Source: Amorphochlora amoebiformis
Taxonomy: Eukaryota; Cercozoa; Chlorarachniophyceae
Direction: 5' to 3'
NCBI GenBank assembly: GCA_054601695.1
Contig: BAAHQB010000025.1
Span: 744,001 to 808,000, forward strand
Length of the DNA: 64,000 nt
Part shown: positions 1-64,000 of the stretch, piece by piece
Numbering within the stretch: the stretch's first letter is position 1
Layout: the number at the start of each line of letters is the position of its first letter
Notes under the pieces: generated by a model
What the model was told of the DNA's origin: nothing
Seen by the model: the letters and a program-made list of their open reading frames with translations, nothing else
Database searches by the model: none
Translations under genes and position numbers: made by a program

Positions 1-504
1 CATGATGCCGCAAGAGTGACAATAGTCGAGAGCCTTGAGAAGCTCGTACATATAGTACTTGATATCCACCAGCTTGAGAGTTGGGTAGAGAACCTTGAAG
101 TCCTTGGCGTCCACGTGCTCGAATATGAGGGACGGAACCTTAGACTGTGGATCCTTAACGCACTGGATAAGCTGAATGATGTTGGTGCCGTTCTTAAGGT
201 TCTGGAGGATCTTGATCTCTCGCTTGATCTTTTCTTTCCGCACCGGCTTGAGAATCTTGATGACAATCTTTCCACCTGTCTCCGATTTGATCCCCTCGAA
301 GACCTCACTATATTTCCCTCTCCCAATCTTGCGCACCACCTCGTACCCATCCGGTGTCCCCCACTGTATTTTATGGCTCTCGTAGTCCCAGTACTCCCTT
401 GGTTTTAAATTGTTGATGTTCTTGTACTCCCCACGCGCCACACTCATTGCCCCGCGATACTTGCCCTTCCCTCCGCCTTGTCGATGAGATTTCACGTTGC
501 TCAT
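1..504 (-). CDS. CK2A: Casein kinase 2 catalytic subunit alpha, N-terminal part
   Basis: The minus strand is open for 168 codons from the ATG at 504 down to base 1, where the window cuts the gene. After a basic, glycine-rich start come the family hallmarks in order: REYWDYES (about residue 37), the glycine-rich ATP loop [11 protein letters not shown] (about 60-70), the catalytic lysine in IVIKILKPV, the basic [14 protein letters not shown] stretch, then [20 protein letters not shown] and [15 protein letters not shown] just before the catalytic loop. CK2 alpha is usually about 330-390 residues, so roughly half is present. CK2 is a constitutive acidophilic Ser/Thr kinase acting in nucleus and cytoplasm with beta subunits. 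No intron is needed in this part. The start is the only ATG before the conserved core that keeps the frame. The gene is divergent to the ADF-H gene, with 247 bp between the two start codons. The family call is established knowledge; the sequence match is direct. Confidence 0.95.
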   Translation of the reverse strand, partial: MSNVKSHRQGGGKGKYRGAMSVARGEYKNINNLKPREYWDYESHKIQWGTPDGYEVVRKIGRGKYSEVFEGIKSETGGKIVIKILKPVRKEKIKREIKILQNLKNGTNIIQLIQCVKDPQSKVPSLIFEHVDAKDFKVLYPTLKLVDIKYYMYELLKALDYCHSCGIM

Positions 505-751
505 TTCGGGTCCAACTCGATCCTATCGAAGAGACTCGAGCCTAGAACAGAATCCCTGTCCCTATACACGTAGCTATTGCGTGATGGAGAGCCTAGAGGG
601 AGAAAATTTGTTCCTCGAGAGTCTACTGGAGGAGCAAAGACGCCCCCGAATGGCGTCGTGAGCAGCAGCCTTTTGAGAAATCGTAAGCGCGAAATTCTTC
701 AAAAAAGTCCGGCGGACAGCCGCAGGACACTTACAGTTCAGCGGAAACCCG
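505..751. promoter_or_regulatory. Divergent upstream region with a possible uORF
   Basis: This 247-bp spacer separates the CK2 alpha start (-) from the ADF-H start (+), so it probably holds both promoters. It has no AT microsatellite. On the plus strand an ATG at 584 opens a 25-codon frame (MESLEGENLF... ending TGA at 659-661) upstream of the ADF-H start. A GTGAGC donor at 658 and a TTACAG acceptor ending at 736 could form a 79-bp 5'-UTR intron. No TATA box or other element is recognised with confidence. Confidence 0.4.
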
Positions 752-1411
752 ATGGAGGACTCGAAAACCAACGTGAAGACTGTCCTCAAAGACGTCCTTG
801 ATTATAAGAAGGAGACAAACTGGGTAATCTTAACAGCCAAGACAGGGAAGGTACCCATACAATTCCGCCATATTCCTGGAACTGCCTCATCGAATGCATA
901 CCAGGTCGAAGTTGTGTCCTCAGGGTCAGGGCTCAAGAAGCTTCTATCATTTTTCGGGTTCTCTGAGATGCAATGGGGGCTCATAAACGTGCTTGGCATA
1001 GATAAGAGCTCGTCCATCAACTCCACACGCTCCAAACTCGTGCAGGTATTAACACCAGAACCCCAAACCCGAGACATTTTACTCTGATATTTATCGATTA
1101 GATAAACTGGTGTGGTGCCGGCGTTCCTCACGGCGACAGAGGTATGTGGAGATTTTTTCCCCTTCTAAGATCAAACTTGATTATGGATTCATGCTCAGGG
1201 AAGATGATCAACAAGCAAAAGCCCTTGATTCAACAGGCAGCGGGTTCAATAGGTGACAAATAATACATGTCACCCTACACATATCTACGACCTGTGAGAG
1301 CATGAATTTTGGCGGTTGGATATTTATTTAGGGGTACACAATTGAAAGTGATATACACTCGATATGCAAGCATGTAAGGTTTTGCTACCTTCACATATAT
1401 GTATATATATA

Positions 1412-1450
<39 letters not shown>

Positions 1451-1488
1451 ATATATATATATATATATTATATATATATATATATATG

Positions 1489-1519
<31 letters not shown>

Positions 1520-1862
1520 CATATGTTTGTGTTTGTGTGTGTTTGTGTGTATACATTATATAGATATAAATCAACCCGTAATTGTCGAAAACATGTCCAT
1601 AACTCAATTATACACCCCATTGCCTGAACCCTGACACTCAAAACCCTAACGCGAACCCTAAGCCCTTCCTCTCATGCTCCTCCACCCTCCGCCTCATTCG
1701 GTTCTCCTGACATCTCCGATTTCTTCTCTTCTTGAGCCTTCTTACGCCCTTAGCTTGTGAGCTACCGGCTGAGAAGAAGGAGGATATTACGGGACGGAAG
1801 ATTGGTGAGTTTGTGCATTTGTGGTGTGTTTTCGTGTATATGTATGAATGTTCGGTAGGATT

Positions 1863-1925
<63 letters not shown>

Positions 1926-1958
1926 TGTGTTTTCGTGAGTATGTATGAATGTTCTGTA

Positions 1959-2001
<43 letters not shown>

Positions 2002-2105
2002 GTGTGTAGGGGTATATTTATATATTTATATTATGTATAATGATACATATGTACACACATAGTTTTAGTAAAAGTTAAATTATAAATGCATATATTTAAT
2101 TTAGC

Positions 2106-2145
<40 letters not shown>

Positions 2146-2347
2146 TTATATTTATATTTATATATATGTATATAAAATAAACACACCTATAAATATCATT
2201 ATCATTCAGCCTACAACCTTTACCACGCACAAGGAGCCCATAAACCGACGCACTACAACTTTGGAGATGGGGAGGTGTACAGATGTATGCATGCAAAAAT
2301 ATCACACATTGAATATGATATATTTTACAGATGTAAATATTTATACG

Positions 2348-2382
<35 letters not shown>

Positions 2383-2402
2383 ATATATATATATTATGTA
2401 TG

Positions 2403-2455
<53 letters not shown>

Positions 2456-2519
2456 TATGACATACCTGTATATGTATATGTACATAATCTTACGCATTCA
2501 CAGTGTATGTATGCATATA

Positions 2520-2572
<53 letters not shown>

Positions 2573-2657
2573 AATTACATGAAAGGTGGCCTCTGAAGGC
2601 TTAACGACCGCCGATAATGACCCTGACGACGAAGACGAGGATGAAGACTTTGACTAA
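752..2657 (+). CDS. ADF-homology (drebrin/Abp1/coactosin-like) actin-binding protein
   Basis: Six exons join with matching phase into 191 codons plus stop: 752-1045, 1102-1141, 1199-1252, 1754-1804, 2210-2274, 2586-2657. All introns are GT-AG; the first two are 56-57 bp, the later ones are expanded by AT tracts. The product starts MEDSKTN and carries an ADF-H domain of the drebrin-like/Abp1 type: [10 protein letters not shown] (about 21-30), a Gly-rich [12 protein letters not shown] turn, [15 protein letters not shown], then the actin-binding helix region [15 protein letters not shown], which is split exactly by intron 1. The C-terminal half ([17 protein letters not shown]) follows the family, and the protein ends in a very acidic tail ([12 protein letters not shown]). 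It should bind F-actin in the cytoplasm. It lacks the SH3 domain of drebrin-like proteins. The ATG at 752 is the first in this frame. The exon chain is inference; the domain match is strong. Confidence 0.9.
1253..1753 (+). repeat. AT-microsatellite-filled intron 3 of the ADF-H gene
   Basis: A 501-bp intron with (AT)n interrupted by (TG)n between about 1393 and 1550, then AT-free sequence with two CCCTAA-like words near 1640-1660. Introns 4 (1805-2209) and 5 (2275-2585) are filled the same way. Open frames rich in Y and I here are translations of the repeat. Confidence 0.85.
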
Positions 2658-3337
2658 CCGACTAACTGGACTAAGTCTAGTAAGTGTCAAGACAACTCAT
2701 CTAGGCATCTAGAGCATGTTCGGCCTCAAACTAGGCTGGGAGACTCTAGGACTTGCCGAAGTTGTAATTACGTTGCGACCAATGCGAGGTTGTTGATCAT
2801 TGCTAGCATTAGTTCTTGAGAAATCGTCGTTAAGTCCTAGAAGTCACGTGGTTACGAACTTGGAACATGATTTTACATATATCTAGTATATCTCTAGATA
2901 TCTGGATATGTACACGTACATATTTCTAGTATTTATACATACTCGCGGCTATATATATGTTACAATATACTAGCAAATTCCTTATTATCTAGCTAGAGAA
3001 AACTAGATAGTGATAGCTCGACGACCGGCTTCGACTAATTCGACAACTGGCCGGACGACCCGAACATACTAGATAGCTATTAGTACTAATATTATCATCT
3101 ACAAATCTATATCATTCATGTTATTATAATAATCTAGTAATTGGTCTTGATCATGCATAGATATTATCAGATATCTTGATATCTTCTAGATCTTTCTCAT
3201 CAAGAATATATATATATATATATGTATATATATATGATCGAAAATCAGGCTCAAGCTCAGTCACTGCTTCAAACCTCCGAAGAATTCTAGTTTTCGATAT
3301 CTCAGATCTGGCCATGGTCACATGCAAGTTTCAGATA
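2658..3337. other. Convergent intergenic spacer, CTAG-rich
   Basis: This spacer lies between the stop codons of the ADF-H gene (+) and the ATP-grasp-like gene (-). It is mostly free of AT tracts, apart from a short one near 3208-3235. I count about 17 CTAG tetranucleotides in 680 bp, several times chance. No open frame here looks coding. Both 3' UTRs must lie in it. I recognise no polyadenylation signal with confidence. Confidence 0.6.
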
Positions 3338-17695
<14,358 letters not shown>

Positions 17696-17770
17696 CTGGT
17701 GATATGTTTGTGTATGTATTGTTTATGTATATCTATATATATATATATATAAATATGTATACGTATATAT

Positions 17771-17843
<73 letters not shown>

Positions 17844-17859
17844 TATGTATATATGTATA

Positions 17860-18355
<496 letters not shown>

Positions 18356-18359
18356 TATA

Positions 18360-18363
18360 TATA

Positions 18364-18419
<56 letters not shown>

Positions 18420-18448
18420 ATATTCATATATATATATATATGTATATA

Positions 18449-18518
<70 letters not shown>

Positions 18519-18525
18519 CATATAT

Positions 18526-18616
<91 letters not shown>

Positions 18617-18642
18617 TATATATACATAATATATATATTATA

Positions 18643-18736
<94 letters not shown>

Positions 18737-18883
18737 GTGAAGGCACACAATTTATGTGTATACGTATTAGGTCAAGGCGAACCTTCACACTAATCATATA
18801 TTCATATACATATAATATGTCCATATATATATATACACACACACACACATATATATATATTTCTATATACACATATATATATT

Positions 18884-18939
<56 letters not shown>

Positions 18940-19000
18940 AAATGTATATTTATGCATTCAAATACATCATTATTTATATGTATATATATATATATATACA

Positions 19001-19082
<82 letters not shown>

Positions 19083-19115
19083 TGTATATACATATATACA
19101 TTCATACACACACTG

Positions 19116-19200
<85 letters not shown>
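18360..19200. repeat. AT tracts, one short unique island and a (GT)n run
   Basis: Almost pure (AT)n with a unique island at 18734-18800. On the minus strand that island is open ([13 protein letters not shown]) and could hold a further 5' exon of the ATP-grasp-like gene, but phases do not join. A (GT)n run sits at 19163-19200. Confidence 0.6.
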
Positions 19201-19896
19201 CGTGCGTCTATATGTGGTATTATTATTTCTGCGCGCCCATTTGGATCACATTGCATCACACATTAAAATATATGGATATACTGACAACAAAAGTGACATA
19301 ATCTAGTGTAGTAACATAACATGATTATATCGCATGACAAATTATATACACCTGAAGAATGACCGTCCACGTGTATCTCCGACCTGCACTCCGAAGGTTT
19401 TGGATTTCGCTGAAAATGTTCTCCGAGCCCGACCCTGATGTCGACGCTTAATGTCGGCTGTTCAATTAGGGTTATCAGGATGGAAAGCGGGTGGGAAGGG
19501 CAGCTTGCATATCTATATGCGAAGGGCCTCCAATATGTTCCAACGACCGTTTATTTGGTCTGTGTCACAAAGGATCTAAACTCTCTTTCCCACACCCCTT
19601 GCCGCCCTTTTTACCCCAGAGATTCTGAACTTGAAGGAAGTTTCTGTGAAATTTCTTGCGTTGGATGAGAAGGTGCATTATTACCATGCGCCATATCGAT
19701 GCAGGCTACGCGTTGACCTTTCAAGCCGAACGTCATTTCCCGAGATCCGCAGATACTCTCTAAAGATATCCCCATTGAATCCCGGCATTGAGGGTTTTGC
19801 TCTTTTAATCCCCGGAAGTAATTCTTCGATACAATCTCCTCGAATCCCGAAATATCGAATCCCCGGGGGTGTGGCGGCCAAGGTTGTCTTTCTGGG
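19201..19896. promoter_or_regulatory. Upstream region of the PWWP gene, divergent spacer
   Basis: About 700 bp of ordinary composition between the unresolved 5' end of the ATP-grasp-like gene and the PWWP start codon. A plus-strand frame from about 19631 stays open to a TGA that overlaps the PWWP ATG, and a short ATG frame starts at 19417. Neither shows family motifs, so I read this as promoter and 5' leader. Confidence 0.45.
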
Positions 19897-37148
<17,252 letters not shown>

Positions 37149-37172
37149 GGAGGATAAGGTGGACATCTTATG

Positions 37173-37214
<42 letters not shown>

Positions 37215-37311
37215 CATATATGTATACGTATATATATATATATGTATATACATATACATATATGTGTGTGTGTGATGTGTACATAAGGACAAACTATTTA
37301 TACACCTATAC

Positions 37312-37376
<65 letters not shown>

Positions 37377-37529
37377 CTAGATATGACGTGTAAAGTCCTA
37401 CACATCGTACACACAATGAATATAATAATATAATATAATATAATATAATAATATGAAGACTTATTGTTTACTGTACATGAAGTTATACATGCAAAGTAAC
37501 ATGTGATTTATGTTTTCATACACATTTGT

Positions 37530-37576
<47 letters not shown>

Positions 37577-37640
37577 TATGTGTGTGTGTGTGTATGTATA
37601 TACATGTATGTATAGGACAAGACCAGTGAGTCCAGACCGC

Positions 37641-37703
<63 letters not shown>

Positions 37704-38430
37704 TACCAGAACTAATCTCACAACGACATTGGTGCATGGGTCGCATGAGACCTTTTAAATTTATCGACGATTCCTAAAAACGACAACTTTCTTGTATGTC
37801 TAGTATATGCGGCGATATACAAGTTAATTCCGAGTTATCAGAGTTAATATAACACTAGCAACATCTTCCAGTGTACATTACCATTCTGGCCTAGTCCCCA
37901 GAGTCAAACAAACCTCTAGATTGTGACCATGAAATCTATTTACCAGTGAATATGCTTGCACTAATCTAGTAATAGTCTAGAATAGTGTTTATCACCACGA
38001 ATTCACCGGGTTGGAATTACATGATGTAGATGATGTCCAGGTGAACGCATTCTGATTAGTCTGAGTGGAATATTCGAATCATATCGAATGTCGATTGATT
38101 GGAGGGATATATATATCTAGGGGTTTGGGTTGTGTTGGCACGTGCACGCGTACTAGACTACTAGTATACCGATATCCTAGGGTTGACCCAGCTTATAGTA
38201 TCTGTAGATAATACGATTAGATAATCTAACTGGCTGTAATATTAAATAAATATAAATATATGTATATATATATATATTAATACCTTGCTTATTGAACTTA
38301 ACCAGAATTGGTCTCCGGGTAGAAGTAGTTAAAAATTTCAAACCACTCAGCGATTTCAAGGTACAATTTCGTAGTTTTACTAGCTGCTGGGTATAATAGC
38401 TATAGGCTACACTAACTACTAAGCTCGAAG
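37149..38430. other. Convergent intergenic spacer, CTAG-rich, with an inverted exon relic
   Basis: AT tracts occupy 37170-37375 and 37540-37700. The rest, 37376-38430, is ordinary sequence with about 12 CTAG words. On the minus strand 38235-38320 is a diverged inverted copy of the end of PWWP exon 24730-24806 and its intron (GACCAATTCTGGTTAAG ... AATAAGCAAGGTATTAAT). No gene found. Confidence 0.6.
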
Positions 38431-51018
<12,588 letters not shown>

Positions 51019-51632
51019 CTAAACGAAATGTAAAAAAAATACATTTGAATCACGCATTCTTTTCCGATGAGTCAAATTCATTATGAAAGAGGCCTCTCAA
51101 GTTCAGGTCAATCTGCCGCCTCAACGCAACCGAATCATTTTTTGTGAAGAAAATATTGCGAATCATAGCAAAATTAGAGATTATATGCCGTTGTAAGACT
51201 GGAAACCCTTTTACCACGCATAATTTTCGAATGTTTCAAGAAATTTGGAAGATGGACAGCCAAATACGCGGCACCGCGTCACCGCGTCACCGTATGGAAG
51301 CGATCGGTCTCAGGCGCAGAGAAAATATGAGAAAATGCCAGGAAAAAGTGACTTCTTACGATTGAAAGTCTTGAATGCTTTGGATGGAACATATAGAATG
51401 TTTAGAAGGGCATTGAACAGGTAAAAAATCCCTTGAACGGCGACCGTCGTCCCCTCAAACACCGAAATCGATGCCATAGGATCAGGTTTGACACTTCACA
51501 CGTGTATGTGACATGCCAATATGTCACGAATATGTGACAGTAGATACTTGTCACACTCTGATTTACCCGAAAAGATTTTTTATCTTCTAGAAAAAAAGAT
51601 CGGCTTCGCGCCACCGAGGCGTCCAGCCAGTC
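51019..51632. promoter_or_regulatory. Divergent spacer between FSP1-like and Deg genes
   Basis: About 600 bp without AT tracts. It must contain the start of the FSP1-like gene and both promoters. GTCACCGCGTCACCG is a small direct repeat at about 51280, and TATGTGACAT/TGTCACGAATATGTGACA words at 51508-51540 form imperfect palindromes. Several 40-70-codon frames exist on both strands; none carries a recognisable motif. Confidence 0.45.

Positions 51633-64000
<12,368 letters not shown>

Noticed and set aside
16-408. Plus-strand 130-codon frame at the left edge
   Set aside because: It is antisense to CK2 alpha, whose catalytic-domain motifs are unmistakable.
51144-51365. 73-codon plus-strand frame in the divergent spacer
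   Set aside because: No motif, no splice partner, and it lies where promoters of two divergent genes are expected.

Overview
This is nuclear DNA of an intron-rich eukaryote. Six protein-coding genes tile the window in strictly alternating orientation: CK2 alpha (-), an ADF-homology protein (+), an ATP-grasp-like protein (-), a PWWP-domain protein (+), a FSP1/AIFM2-like flavoprotein (-) and a DegP/HtrA-type serine protease (+). The genes were reconstructed exon by exon from GT-AG borders, matching codon phase and family motifs. The organism is not identifiable from the sequence. The protease resembles plant/algal Deg2/Deg9-type enzymes and the interstitial telomere-like repeats are TTAGGG, which suggests a protist or alga, but this is inference.

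Layout. 1-504: first exon(s) of CK2 alpha, running off the left edge. 752-2657: ADF-H gene, six exons. 2658-3337: CTAG-rich convergent spacer. 3338 to about 17.7 kb: ATP-grasp-like gene, about 20 exons, 5' end unresolved. 17.7-19.9 kb: AT tracts and the divergent upstream region. 19897-37148: PWWP gene, at least 25 exons, with a 714-nt repeat-coding penultimate exon. 37149-38430: second CTAG-rich convergent spacer. 38431-51018: FSP1-like gene, 19 exons recovered. 51019-51632: divergent spacer. 51633 to the right edge: Deg protease, 15 exons and then an exon that lies beyond the window. Most long open frames rich in Y/I, R/E, R/A or T/H are translations of (AT)n, (GA)n, (CG)n or (CA)n and are not genes.

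Exons are small (14-160 nt, with a few larger) and of ordinary composition. The introns are swollen by (AT)n tracts plus (GA)n, (CA)n, a (CG)n block and TTAGGG arrays. The most notable feature is a consistent rule. The introns carry many partial copies of the neighbouring exon. Copies upstream of an exon contain the 3' splice site and the 5' part of the exon. Copies downstream contain the 3' part of the exon and its 5' splice site. In each case the truncated end runs straight into an AT tract. I count about 20 exons in four genes that obey this and saw no clear exception. It is what repeated short tandem duplication between an AT-rich intron and the exon interior would leave, and it fills the genes with decoy splice sites and pseudo-exons. 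One 42-nt exon of the PWWP gene has been tripled intact and in frame, and a 43-bp satellite appears to derive from an exon-donor junction.

Functionally the genes are unrelated housekeeping or regulatory genes (kinase, actin binding, putative ligase, chromatin reader, quinone/NAD(P)H flavoprotein, protease). Nothing suggests a shared pathway. All exon coordinates are inferences from reading; no RNA evidence or database search was available.
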